Part shown: positions 18,601 to 31,202 of the stretch, one piece after another
How positions within the stretch are numbered: the first letter of the stretch is position 1
Layout: each line of letters begins with the position of its first letter
Assembly (NCBI GenBank): GCA_034008185.1
Contig: CM067081.1
Coordinates: forward strand, 10,725,821 to 10,789,820
DNA length: 64,000 nucleotides
Source: Gorsachius magnificus
Lineage: Eukaryota; Chordata; Aves; Pelecaniformes; Ardeidae
Reading direction: 5' to 3'
Notes under the pieces: model-generated
What the model saw: only the letters and a program-made list of their open reading frames with translations
Told to the model about the DNA's origin: nothing
Database searches by the model: none
Program-made: the position numbers and the translations under genes

Positions 18601-20572
18601 TTTCTGGAGCACACACATACAAACCAATCCTTGCAAACTACCTACAAAAGCAAAACTTGATCTATTCTCTGCCAGCAGATTGGGAGAGTATGGACTGGAT
18701 CGAGTGGTGTTCAAATCCATTCCAAAAGACCTTGAAACCCAGAGGGTATATCACTCCTGTAGCAGTGAGATCTTGTTTTAAAGATCATCTATGAATCAAA
18801 AAGAAAAGAGATTTGAACTTAGATTTCCAGGAAAGTGCTTTAACTTCTAGGCTACATTCCAAATTTGGGTTTATAAAACCTGACTCTTCACATGAAACTA
18901 TTTCCTGAGTGCAACAAATCTGGGCATAGTCTCTGGAGAAATAAAATACCTTTGTTCAATAAATAGATTAATTTATAAGAAAAAGTCCAGTAATAGTCCA
19001 ACTGGGTAAGATATACTTCATTTAACTCAAGCCATCTGAGAGCTAGATGTTTAACCCCTCTAGGGTTAGCGGAGAGAAAGTTAGTATCAGAGGACAGTTT
19101 ATCCTATCCAGCTTCGACACCTATTTTATAACACCGTGAATCATACCCTTGAAGTGCTTATCAAGTAGCAGAGAGGTGTCTGATGATAGGGAAAATGAAT
19201 ACCATACAACGATTCTTATCACTGCCCACTTCTAAAAGCAGTAGCTTATTCATCCTTCAGGCTCTCTCTCCACCTGCAGAGCTTAAATTCCTGGACTTGT
19301 GTAACGGTCCAGGAACAAGGCTATCAGGGCCCGAACCAGCTGAGCCTGAACCATGTATTCACGTTGAGAGGGGCAGTCCTGCAAAGGATGGAAGCTCCTG
19401 TCTGCAAACCTGCCCTGATATCTCAGGGGAGTGTTGACTGCCAGGATGCCTCCAGGCTATCAATTCTTGCTGCTCATCCATGAGATTGCCACCAATGACA
19501 CTGTCAGGTATGACCTTGAGAATATCAAAAGTGACTACTGAGGTCTGGAGATGAGAGTGAAACATCTCCAGGTTCTCTGAACTGGTTTTCATTCTTTCAC
19601 TCTCACACCCCCTGTTTTAGTAGGAGGAATAGGTCCCCCCAACACGCTACTCTGAATCTGGCAAATATTTTGTTTCAGTTTCTGATTGATTGCTAGGGAG
19701 AAGTTCTTTCTGACAAACAGATGAAGTTTGCATTGCAATTGTCTGTTCTGGTGGAGCTGTCAGTTGTGGCCATCACCCCAGATTTAGATAGCTCTTGAAG
19801 ATCTCACGACCACAGGTCAGCCTGAGAATTAAAATAAGGACCTTATAAACCACTTTCTATAATTTGCCTCTAACTGCTAAGTCTGAATCTCTGTTTGAAA
19901 GAGGGAAGGCAATGGACACTGAGTTCTACTTGACCAGCAGGATTAAAATTTCTCTATATGTTCTTTTGTATGAAATTAAATGTCAAAATGTGATAAGGTT
20001 ACTGTATTTTATTCCTGTCAACATCATTCTCAATAGGAAGGTTTTCACTCATTATTTGTGGATTGCTGCTTTACAATTATATCTTAATTGACTTGATCAC
20101 CAACTTGAACACTTAATATTTTACATTTATTATTCATCTAAATCATACAATTACAGCAATTAAATTGGTTGCCTTTTAAACACTTGGTTCACTGATCTTT
20201 AATTAGATGTCTATGAACTGAATTACACGGAAAAGGTGCTAAATGTTACAATAGTAGTAAAGGGGTTTATTTGCCATATTATACAGGACTGATTTAGATA
20301 AATGTCTCATGTGTTACAACATGCCACCTCCTTGATACTTTCTGGTTACCTAGTGATTCAGAGACTACATCTTAAATAACATGGTAGGAAGCTTCCTTCT
20401 TTTTTAAACCCTGTATAGGCTACACATAAAAGAAGCATAAACATAATTAAGCAATTTAGATCCAGAGCTTAACCTGAAATACAGTAGATGTTCAGTGGTT
20501 TTTTTTTTCTGTCAACCTTTTTCACAGAAAGGAAGAGACTGTTTTCATGTTTACAGGCTATATATTCATCTT
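15617..20572. other. AT-rich intergenic DNA, no gene seen
   Basis: No ORF with recognisable protein features. A short region at 15640-15665 contains TTATTTATTGGCTAACA, which resembles 41712-41735. A mixed A/C simple stretch occurs near 18523-18580. Nothing else could be supported on either strand. Confidence 0.55.
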
Positions 20573-20962
20573 TCACAGAATCACAGAATCACATAATGGC
20601 AAGGGTTGGAAGGGACCTCAGGAGATCAGGGTCACCTAGAGCATGTTGCACAGGACTTCATCCAGGCGGGCTTTGAATATCTCCAGAGAAGGAGACTCCA
20701 CAACCCCCCTGGGCAGCCTGTTCCAGTGCTCCGTCACCCTCAAAGAAAAGAAGTTGCTCCTCATGTTCAACTGAAACCTCTTATGTTTCAGTTTGTATCC
20801 ATTACCCCTTGTCCTGTCGCTGGACACCACTGCAAAGAGACTGGTTCCATCCTCATGATTTCTGCCCTTAAGATATTTGTATGTGTTAATGAGGTCCCCT
20901 CTCAGTCTTCTCTTCTTCAGGCTGAACAAGTCTTTGGTCCCTGCCTGCATCCTCCCAGCTGT
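20573..20962 (-). mobile_element. CR1 LINE 3' end with ORF2 tail
   Basis: The plus strand starts with tandem ACAGAATC units, the reverse complement of the CR1 terminus, then 'GGGTTGGAAGGGACCTCAGG'. On the minus strand an open frame covers the C-terminal end of ORF2 with [37 protein letters not shown] and LDEVL, the standard CR1 carboxy-terminal pattern. It is about 390 bp and 5' truncated. Its 3' region (AGGAGATCAGG) differs from the CR1 copies at 24, 41 and 61 kb, indicating another subfamily. Confidence 0.9.
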
Positions 20963-23900
20963 TAGTTTTCATGTATACTATTCTCCTATCTTAAGAAATT
21001 AAATTTCTAGTGTGGTAGGCAAGAATTTTCATTTTAAATACATAGAAAGAGGCACATAGTTTGGTAGGAGCCTTTCTTTTTCCATGAATACATCAGCTCA
21101 GTGTTTCCTCTCAGTCAAAAGGGCAAGTTCAAAGAACAGAACAAAACATGAAACATAATTATGTCGCTGTGTAAATCCATGGTTTGTTTATATCTTAAAT
21201 TCTGAGTGCAGCTATAATCCCCAAATCTCTAAGAAAATAATAGAACTGCGAAACATTGAGGGAAGAATCATCAAAGGTATGAACCTTTGTTTCCTCCCAT
21301 ATGAGGAATGACAGAGTCAGTAAGGGTCTTCAGTCTGGAAAAGAGATGATTCAGGGGAGATATACTACAGGCCTATAAAATCATGAAAAGCATGAAGAGA
21401 TTGAATAAAAATTCATTATTCATTTTGTCTTCTAATGCAAGAAGAATAGTAGGAGCTATTAGTCAGAATTAGCTGAAGCAAGGTGCAGAACAAACTGGAG
21501 GAAATGGTTATTCATGAAAGGGCAGTAAACATATGGAACCCCTTGCCAATGAATATGATGAAAACAAAAGGCTTCAGAGGAAATTGGAGAAGCAGCTGGA
21601 AGAGGGCACCTTTATTATGCAGTGTAGAAAGCTGAATATTTTTAATAGGGAATTTAATTTTTTTAAAAAAGAAATCTGTTTTCACAGACAATCTAACAAA
21701 AAAACCATCAAAAAACCAACAAGTGAACAAAAGCAAACATTTTTGCTAAGAAGCACTGTAATATATTTTGGATGCCTTACGTCCTACTTGTCCTCTTTGA
21801 AGCAATCTGTTTGGACAAAGTGATGCATCTGTGATGCATCCTGACTTCTGTCTTGCTTGGTTATTTGTCTATCTGGCCTGAGACAGTCTGACTATGGAAA
21901 CAGTCAGAATAGGGACACAGGACACCTGAACTACATTCCACATAAACATTTCTGACAGTATTTCTCGGCAGAGTATTTTTTGTTTCTCTAATGAAAGTTC
22001 ATCTATTACAGAGTGATTAAAAATATTCATCACCCTTTAGTCAGAACCTTCAGTTTATGATGTTTTGCTGCAAATTCAGTATTTTCAAAGCTCAAAAAAT
22101 CTAAAGAGGTGTAGTCAGAAGCATGGGCTAATTTCTGAATTGCTGAATAACGTGATGTTCAAGAGACGTATGGTCAACCAGAAGCTGAGCTACTGTTTTG
22201 GTTTTTTATTTCTGTATTATCTTGAATAGTCTACTTATAATCGACTTTGTTTCACCTCTCCTTTTACAGAGTAGGGATAATATTTCACTGTTTCCCATGG
22301 ACATGAGAGGACAAAAATCCATTAATGACTAAGAAGTGTTCAGGTCTTATGTTGATGAGGATCATACAAGTGCTTAGCAGGATAATACAGTATTCTGGCC
22401 GTGCTCTTTTAATGAAGCCATTAACAATTCACAAAAGCCAATGATGAATTTTAAGCAATGAATAGAACTAACAGTAGTTAATTTCAGAAAAGCTTTGATA
22501 ACATTCTCAAACTGCAAAATGAAGAGTATCAAATCGTTAACAGGGGAGTTAATTAGAAGTGATGTGATAACACAGGAAACTTGATAGGTGAGATCATTAT
22601 ATGAAGTCTGGGGATACAAAGATTCTCAAAATCAGGTTAATCAAAAATCTACTTTATTAAATTTCTTAATTGAGACTTATGCAGCAGTACAACAAAACCC
22701 AAAAGATCACAAGAATGATAGCTATGAGTAGGAGCACTTCCAAGAACCTCAGAGTACTTCAAGCTGCAGCTCAACTAATGACACTTTTTCCCACCTCTTT
22801 TTTCCCGAACTCCTTATAACTTTCATCTTCTATGACTTGGGAGGATATTCCGTACTGATGACCCTACTCACTACTGTGTTGCTTCAGAACGGTCTTTATC
22901 AGATGAATCTTTCAACACCATTTTCCATAATCTGCCTTCTTCCATTGTGTCTATCTTTTCTTCCGTGTAGGGAAGGTCAAAACAAACTCTGAAATTCCAT
23001 TTCCCTATTTAGATTTTGTACTACAGCCTTCCTACCAAGACTTACAGTCTACGCCTATGCTACCAATGAAAACAGGCCTATGAGCCAATTCCTAACCTCA
23101 AGGGCAAGTGGTACTAAATTATGTTGCATTTACTTTTGTTAGTCCCCACTGTAGAAGGTTTTTCTTGCAGATAGGGAAAGTGAAGTTCTCTTACAACCCT
23201 CTTCTATCTAGTAGTGGAGGCGGATCCTTTGCCTGTTTATTTTTAGTATTCCTGTTTATTTTTAGTATTGCTGTTTGTTTTTAAATAGTTCTTTATTAAA
23301 AAAAAGAGACAAAAACTTCTTTAGGAGCATATTCACTGCAATTATAGTACCTACACAAATGTAGTTAAGCATATGCATGACTAGCCTTATAAAATATACC
23401 TAAGTTCAAGAAGATCTTAAGGCTTAAGTGGTTTATGACTCAGCTGTGTACTTTTAAAAGTAATAGCTTCATTAATATAAAAGAAGTGAATAAAGTTATA
23501 TAGCATGAAGATTTTCATTTGTTTCCAATTGTTTCATGCACTTTGGTATTTCCAATATTTTATTTTTTTCTTAATTTCAGGCTAATTACAGATATGTGTC
23601 AGATTTTGCTCAGGTAGATGACTGTCACTCAGTCATGTGTAGAAAAGCTCTTCAACTTATTAAAAAAAATAAAAGCTTTGAATGCATCAAGCGATATCTT
23701 TCCTTAGACATTTCTCTAGTTATAAAAAGTTCCCTCAAACAACATCACATAAATCACTTCAAAATCTGTAGATTAATCCAAGAAAATATTAAAAATATCA
23801 ACAGGATTGAGGTGGTTACATGCTCTTGAAAATCTCAGCAGAACTCAGACTCATCCCACTTCTTTAGCTACCCTGCTGGTGTTTCTACTGGGAGCTAATT

Positions 23901-24169
23901 CTCCCCTTCTGGCCCATGTAGATATTAGTATTGCCCTGCAGAAGTGTTTTTCTCTCTGTCCTAATTTCCTTACTAAGTTTTTGATGATCTGATACTGATT
24001 TTAGGTGCCTTGGTTATATATCTATGGTCAACTAAAAGAAATAGAAACCTGTCTTGTCTTCATCTCAAATACCTCTATAGACAATTTATGTTTGCTCACA
24101 TTCACTTGTTTTCTCTAGATCCTAGCTGCAGCCATAACCATGTAAAGACATTCACTACCTTAAATAATA
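20963..24169. other. AT-rich intergenic DNA with one old LINE relic
   Basis: An old CR1/L3-like stretch occurs at 21295-21625. A pyrimidine-rich acceptor-like site at 23561-23580 precedes an open frame of about 80 codons with no recognisable domain. Near 23240-23275 a 'CTGTTTATTTTTAGTATT' unit is tandemly duplicated. No gene is supported. Confidence 0.5.
21295..21625 (+). mobile_element. Ancient CR1/L3-like LINE relic
   Basis: The order of blocks fits the C-terminal part of a CR1/L3 ORF2 and its tail: 'GGTCTTCAGTCTGGAAAAGA', GGGGAGATATACTACAGGCC, TATAAAATCATGAA, and later AACATATGGAACCCCTTGCC with AGGAAATTGGAGAAGCA. These correspond to the RLEKR, DLI-YK and W-LP motifs of the family. Many indels and stops are present. 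Identification relies on recalled consensus. Confidence 0.6.
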
Positions 24170-24187
24170 TAAATAAATAAATAAATT
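24170..24187. repeat. (AAAT)n microsatellite
   Basis: Four to five AAAT units lie directly before the 5' truncation point of the next CR1 copy. Their position suggests that the element inserted at or beside an AT-rich target. Confidence 0.8.
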
Positions 24188-24189
24188 TG

Positions 24190-25237
24190 GTTGGTCACAT
24201 CCAGAGGGTAGTGGTCAATGGCTTGATGTCCAGATGGAGACCAGTGACGAGTGGTGTCCCTCAGGGGTCTGTACTGGGACCGGTGCTGTTCAATATATTC
24301 ATCAATATTCATCAATGACATAGACTGTGAAATCAAGTACACCCTCAGCAAGTTTGCAGATGACACCAAGCTGAGTGGTACAGTTGATGCGCCAGAAGCA
24401 CGGGTTGTCATCCAAAGAGACCTAGACAAGCTGGAGAGGTGGGCCTGTGTGAACCTCATGAGGTTCACCAAGGCCAAGTGCAAGGTCCTGCACCTGGGTC
24501 GGGGTAACCCCCGGTATCAGTATAGGCTGGGGGAAGAAAGGATCGAGAGCAGCCCTGCCAAGAGGGACCTGGGGGTGCTGGTGGATGAAAAGCTGGACAT
24601 GAGCCGGCAATGTGCGATGGCAGCCCAGAAGGCCAACTGTACCCTGGGTTGCAGCCATCAGGAGAAGCGTGGCCAGCAGGTTGAGGGAGGGGATTCTGCC
24701 CCTCTACTCCACTCTGGTGAGACCTCACCTGGAGTACTGCGTCCAGCTCTGGAGCCCTCAGCACAAGAAGGACATGGAACTGTTGGAGCGGGTCCAGAGG
24801 AGGGCTTCTAAAAAGATCCGAGGGCTGGAGCACCTCTTCTACAAGGACAGGCTGAGGGAGTTGGGCTTGTTCAGTCTAGAGAAGAGAAGGCTGCGGGGAG
24901 ACCTGATTACGGCCTTTCAGTACTTAAAGGAAAGATGGGGATAATCTTTTTAGTAGGGCCAGCTGTGACAGGACAAGGGGTAATGGTTTTAAACTAAAAC
25001 AGGGTAGGTTTAGACTGGATCTAAGGAAGAAATTCTTTACAATGAGGGTGGTGAAACACTGGCCCAGGTTGCCCAGAGAGGTGGTGGAGGCCCCATCCCT
25101 GGAAACATTCAAGGTCAGGTTGGATGGGGCTCTGAGCAACCTGATCTAGTTAGTGGTGTCCCTGCTCCCTGCAGGGGGGTTGGACTAGATGACCTCTAGG
25201 GGTCCCTTCCAACCCAAATCATTCTATGATTCGATGA
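24190..25237 (+). mobile_element. 5'-truncated CR1 LINE copy (ORF2 3' part)
   Basis: About 1.05 kb, beginning within reverse transcriptase and ending in ATTCTATGATTCGATGA. The catalytic-region FADDTKLSG is intact, followed by the LDKLERWA and KCKVLHLG motifs. The reading frame is broken by a 10-bp tandem duplication (ATATTCATCA at 24295-24304 and 24305-24314) just before the FADD motif and by one extra base near 24655, where the expected frame switches. A third lesion, deletion of the stretch encoding the usual GAYRKDG, lies near 24940. The 3' end shows the CR1 hallmark 'CTGCAGGGGGGTTGGACTAG'. Confidence 0.93.
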
Positions 25238-28200
25238 ACTAGTTTCTCTGTGCAGAAAGGTTTTATTTGAATTGAGATCATTTTAATGTCTTGTCTTTCA
25301 CTTATCAATGTAAGGATTGGTATGGATAGACTGATAAGAACACAACTGTGCTCCTATCTGAAAGCAAAGTAAATTCACAGTGTAGTAATTCAACATGTGT
25401 AAAAGCATTTGCAGTCTTATTTCCAGTACATAGCTTTTTGGCAGTGATCCTGTCATCATTCTGAGCTGCTTTGTATTCTATCTAGGACTAACAGCTGTAT
25501 TTATTCATTTGCCTTCTGCGGTTCAGGGTTCAAAGTGGCAGGATGGTATTTCCATCTTTAGATACTGATGAGGAGTTAAGCTACATAGTGAAGGTCCCAA
25601 ATCTTTTCTTCCTTCAGAGTGAGGCAAACTTTTGGGAAGCTCTGGAGATGAAGGATACTTTTCAGGATATTCTTAAAGGGATTGCCATGCAAAAGTATAA
25701 CCAGAAGCTAGATAATGAACAGAATCAGAAATCTTCTCACAAGAAAGTAAGAATATGGGGTGCAGTAGTCCAGGGGTGCTCCTGCCACCCATCCATAATA
25801 TGAACCACCTGGCACAACTTTATTATATAGTCTGGTATCCCTCATCAATGGGAAATCCAGAATGGTAGTGCTCATACAGACTTCCTCAAAGATCTCACTC
25901 AAACCTAACACTCATTCAGTGTGCAAGCATATGGGCAGATACCTCAGGATCCCCTAAAAAATCTGAAATCTATCCAACTACTCTCTTCCCACAGTCTTCA
26001 GTCTCCCACAGGGTTTTCAGTTAATACTTTTTTCTCATCTTATCATGAGTATTCCTAGCATGATACATGGGAAGTATTTATACTTTAGTTGTTGCATTTT
26101 CATGTTCAGTGGATAAAAACTAGTGTCCTTTGAGTGACCTCTTGCCCTCTCTACCCTTCCTCCAAGTGATAAAAACAGCTACCACTCCACTGGACTTGCA
26201 GAATTACTGTGGGAGACGTCTGCTCTTAGCAAGCTACTTGTCTTTCACTGACTTTCCCACCCTCCTTGATTTTACAGCTTCCACTCTCATACAGTCAGAA
26301 TAAGACAGGGCTGACTTCTTGCCTCAGGCAGAAACAGTGGATATCCCCTTCCAGGGGTGCACAGACATATGGCTGCACTAGTAGATAATGTCAATGCATA
26401 GCTTGAGGATTCCCTTTCGCTTACTTGAACTACTATTTTCTATACCTCCTGAGCCCTCACAGTCATGAAATGGCTTTCAGTGGAATAACAGTTGAAAAGA
26501 GGCAAAGTGGAACCACTGATCTTCCCCTTTCAAACCACTTTCTCTAACAGATGGCTGAAGTTCCGTCCTCCAACTGATCACAATACAGAACACCTCTGAA
26601 CCATCAGTCCCAGGACATCCCTCATTGCCTACAGCCACTGATAGAGTGACTCTGCATGTAGACTCCATCCATGCATGGATATAACATGACTGGCTGAAGG
26701 CTGGAAGATGGGAGTATGGTATCTCTAGGTTCGCTGGCAACCCCTGGCCCCCAACAGGCAAACAAATAATCCTCCAACCCATTATGGTGTTCAGTGGTAT
26801 GTAAAACAGACAAAGGACAAAACCAGCTTTGTTATTTTCCTTGCTCCCACAGCACACATCTGACAGCATAACAGCTCTCTAAGGACACCTGAGCTAATGA
26901 TCACTCAATATCTTTGTGTCATTCAAGGAAGTAGAGGAAAAAAAACAAAAGGATAAATGGCAAACTCTCCATTTTTTTGAAATTTGGGAATGGACGGGAT
27001 GAGACCTTTCTCAAGGCTGAGAAAGAGAAGGACATTAGAGTTTAGGTCTACCCTAAGAACTGGTAGAGGTGGTCTTCGTCATAGCCACCAAGCTGGCCAA
27101 GATATGACCAAGAAGCACCTTGGAGTGGTGCGCATGGCCACATGAAAAGATAATTGGGAGAAATTTTCAATATAATGAAAAATACTTAATCAGATTACTT
27201 TTTCCCTAGTCCATTTCCGTTTTCACACCACAGCTTTGAGTAGCTACAACTCTACCAATCTCAGAGATGCTCTCTATTGGATCCACTAGCTGTGGGAGCA
27301 CCATTTCTTTCCCACATGGTGTTAGATACAGCAGCTTCTGCATTGCCACCTTTGCATTTTACTTGCCAGTGAAATTCAATTATTTCTGTTAAGGCATTCG
27401 ATTCCTCATGGTTCCTCAACAGTGGCTATGCAAAAGCAAATAAAAACCAGGTACATGAATAAGTGTAAATTACAGAACAGCTACAAAGTGATGTTAAAGA
27501 ACAGTTAAAAAGAATTCTAGGTTGACCTCAGGCTCAGAACAGCACCTCCTTCCAGAACCTTTCCAATATATCCCATCCTGCGTCACAGAAAAATCTCACA
27601 ATGCCAATGATACAAATACAACGGAAAAAAACCCACTGTGACCCTACCCACCTCATAAAGTCTCCTTAGCCTTTGAGCAAATTCTGTGTGAAGTAATAGC
27701 CTTTTTTTTTTTTTTTTTCCCAATAGACAAGCCCTGTAGAGTAAAACCTACGACTATGTTCTTTGTTAGGTTTATTTTGTTGGCATGTTTCTCACCACTG
27801 TTCTCTTTAGCAAGCTGAGTCTGTCTGTAAGCACAAAATATAAATGGCCATAGCCCCCCCTGCCAAAATAGCAATTTTTGAGAGTTTTTGTCAACAAAGG
27901 TTTCAGAGAGTGTGGTTTTATATATATATATAAATATATATATAAATTTTACTCAAATAACATTTGGCTGGCTAATTACAAATACAGCTCCCCATCTATT
28001 TTTCAATAGTAGGCTGATCAATAGGGTGTTTTTCACTCAGTGTGTATGGGATATCTGAAGAAAGAGAGAGCATCATCTGTACAGTAAGAAAGATCAAATG
28101 GACAGTTCAAAGGAAAGGACTGTGCCTGACCATCTGTGTGATCTTCAGGCTCTCATTTCACCTCTCTAACCCTCCATTTCCCCTCCCACATTTTATTTCA

Positions 28201-30559
28201 TCTCTCAGTCTAGAGAGGTCTTTGTGAAGGACTGACAGTGTGATTAAATAATACCTAGTAAAACAAAATTCCTGTCTTGTAGAAGTACTAGTACATTATT
28301 TTAATAAAAAGAAGGAATAACTATGGCATTTGTTATTAACAATGGAAATTTTACTGCCCCTTTCCTTATTTCCCATGATAAAGTTTGTATGTTTGTAAGT
28401 ACTTCAGGGATTTTCCACCTCAAACCTGAAAAATAATATCTAGGCTCCTAAATGACATATGTGTTTTTGAAAAATTATCCTAATTCTATTAATTCAGCTT
28501 CATTGCCAAATTTTGAAACACACTACCAGAACTGCATTCATTCTTCATTCCCTGCACTCTAGAAAAATAGAGTTTGTGCACTTAAATACTCAAGCATAAT
28601 TTGTTAGGAGAGTTTTACAGGTCCTTTTGAAAATGTGACCTTTAATGCTGCTGTGTGTTAGAGAAAAATGTCAAGTTTTTATTATTCATTTTTTTTGTTA
28701 GCATAAATTGCAATACACTGACAAGGAAAGATAGACTGACTGAACAAGAAAAGTTACATTTCCAAGTAAAAGAAGTCAAGTTTTGCCTAAATGAAGGGCC
28801 TGTCAAGCTTTAAAAAAATAAACAAACCAAATCATTTACAGGGTAAATGAAACAGTGTCTCACGCTAATACTGCAGTAAGCTGTAAATCACATATGCCAG
28901 AGGTGCAGAAGGTTGTTTTGACTTTAACCTGGCTCTACCAAAATTACCTTTCTAACACTTCCCTTTTACACAGTGGAGTTAAATACTTGCCTACTGGCTG
29001 CACATGCTAAAGGCTAAATAAAATCACCAAAGATATAGAGATATTGATGTAGAGATACAGAGCTAGAGATAAAAATTGGACCATTGTTCCTTACAGACAC
29101 AACAAGTTCATGAATGGCAAAAATAACTGACAAGCACTGAAGATCAAAATTACTGGTTTGGGCAAAATAAATGATATTTTAAGGCCTCTATTTTATCTCC
29201 TCTGTTGACCAGAAACTTTTAGAAGTAACTGCAGGAAGAATTCCATAAAGGGCAATTGGTGAGACATGTGCCTAACACAGAAAGACGCCCTCAAGCCTGA
29301 GGCAATCTGTGGAAGTCTAATGCCCTGAAGCATAAAACCTCATCTCTTACACATTTTTATTAAAGTATCTGCTTGCACCAAAAGACACATAGTATAAAGA
29401 TAAAGTAAAAATAAAAAATGTGCTAAATTTTCTCCCTATCACTTCTATCCTGAAGGGGTGTTTACTGAGAAGTCCTCTTGCTCTTCTCTGTAATCTTCCT
29501 GGCCACAGCATGCCTTCAACACATTAAAGAGACATAGAAATTACATGGAAGGATTGAAATTCTCACTTTTATCAGTTTGTGCAATGTGCATTTTGAGAGT
29601 GATCAATTCTGTCTAGAAACATTCCTGGATGCTTAAAAACTGTGCCACAATGAAAGGTAACCAAGAAACCCCAGCAGCCATTAGCCCTCCCATAAATGAT
29701 TATGTGGAGGACTCTGCAGTACAAATACAAGGAGATTGAACAGTACCCCAAGTGCACATGTCCACATGACCACCTAATAAGTGCTCATTTAGTCCAAAGT
29801 GTCTGACATCATATTTACCGCACATTTGTGGCTAGCCCTGAGGGCCTAAAACCATCGTAGAGGCACAAATCTTAGCCTGTCTTTAATTCACACCATGGAG
29901 GCAATAAAATGGATACTATAGAAACCCTCTAAATATGCTGAGGAGAGGGGAAAAAAAATTTATCATACAGTGCAGCACGTCAAACCAAGGTGAATTGACT
30001 GTAACCTCGTTTTTTTTTTACAGTTGGTTCCAGTCCAGTGTGAGTTTGCTCCAGGGCAGCAAACTGGTTTTGTGTATACTTGCTTAAAGCTGTTACATGC
30101 AGGCTATTGTTTCAGTCTTTCTTCCCATGGGCTGCTCTGTTCATGTGGTGATTATTTTACCCTTGCTGCAGCTTAAACATTTTGAGGCTAATTCCTCAAA
30201 CCTAAGAAGGATATCAGCCAGGAAATTAGGATTTCTCTATATGTTCATGCATGCATATGTACATTTTGGTCACAATATAAAGATAGAAAGAAAGAAAGTT
30301 GCTTTTTTTCTTCACTCTATTCCTCTCAATTTTTTTTGCAGAGATGGGGTCAGAAGGAACATTGGCTTTTTTCCTCATTGTTGTCATGTAACTTTCTTAA
30401 AAGGACTGTTTAATGGCTGCAGAGATTTGGGGTAATGAGAAAATTATTGTGCATAGGGCACTCATCACAATTCTTTCATCCTGTCTCCAGCATTAGTCTT
30501 CCTGTCAAGCTCTTTGACTTTAAGGAGTACCAGAATCTTACAGAGTGCTCCATAAAAAT
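25238..30559. other. AT-rich intergenic DNA, no gene seen
   Basis: No supportable gene. An acceptor-like TCTTTTCTTCCTTCAG before 25618 and a GTAAGA at 25747 bound a 129-bp open segment that I could not assign. Poly-T at 27701-27718 and an AT palindrome at 27916-27950 are simple sequence. All other open frames are short and lack domain features. Confidence 0.5.
27916..27950. repeat. (TA)n palindromic run
   Basis: Two blocks of TATATA separated by AAA form an almost self-complementary stretch flanked by TTTTA and TAAATTTT. It could extrude as a hairpin. It is probably a simple repeat without function. Confidence 0.75.
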
Positions 30560-30604
30560 GAAATTATTATTATTATTACTACTATTATTAATAATAATAA
30601 TTTC
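30560..30604. repeat. Inverted ATT/AAT repeat
   Basis: GAAATTATTATTATTA at 30560-30575 is exactly the reverse complement of 30589-30604, with a 13-nt spacer. Sixteen-base perfect arms could form a hairpin or cruciform. Confidence 0.88.
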
Positions 30605-30913
30605 CTAATCAAACAGTCTGAAATTTCCTACCAAAAAAAGTGTCATATAAAAATGTGAGTGCAATGAGCCAGAACTATTGAGTTCAAAGTGGCTCAGATT
30701 TGAGGAACTTTTAGTGGATTCAAGGCAAGTTTTCAAAGAAACTATTGTTGAATTCATGGCAAAGATGATCCGGTTACAAAACACCAACAACTAAAGCTGG
30801 GACCTATGGGTAGGCCTGACAAGTAACAGCTAGGTTTACCTTTCAGTTGCTTTTTAGTCTTGAGAATGTTATTGAGCATAGGGTCATGATACTGGAGTGA
30901 TACCCAAATTACA

Positions 30914-31202
30914 GAAGAAAAGAAAAGAAAAAAGAAAATAAAAGAAAAGAAAAGAAAAGAAAAGAAAAGAAAAGAAAAGAAAAGAAAAGAAAAAGAAAAG
31001 AAAAGAAAAGAAAAGAAAAGAAAAGAAAAGAGAAAAGAAAAGAGAAAAGAAAAGAGAAGAAAAGAGAAAAGAAAAGAGAAAAGAAAAGGAAAAGAAAAGG
31101 AAAGGAAAGGAAAGGAAAGGAAAGGAAAGGAAAGGAAAGGAAAGGAAAGGAAAGAAAGAAAAGAAAAGAAAAGAAAAGAAAAGAAAAGAAAAGAGAAGAG
31201 AA
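30914..31202. repeat. (AAAAG)n / (AAAGG)n pentanucleotide array
   Basis: Almost 290 bp of pure purine on the plus strand. The left part is mainly AAAAG with some GAGAA variants, the centre (about 31086-31153) is a homogeneous AAAGG block, and the right part returns to AAAAG. Open frames on the minus strand here (Phe/Ser/Leu runs) are artefacts of the repeat. Confidence 0.95.

Noticed and set aside
27040..27170. Possible processed pseudogene fragment (open, more GC-rich stretch)
   Set aside because: No protein family recognised, with an internal stop and no poly-A or target duplication seen.
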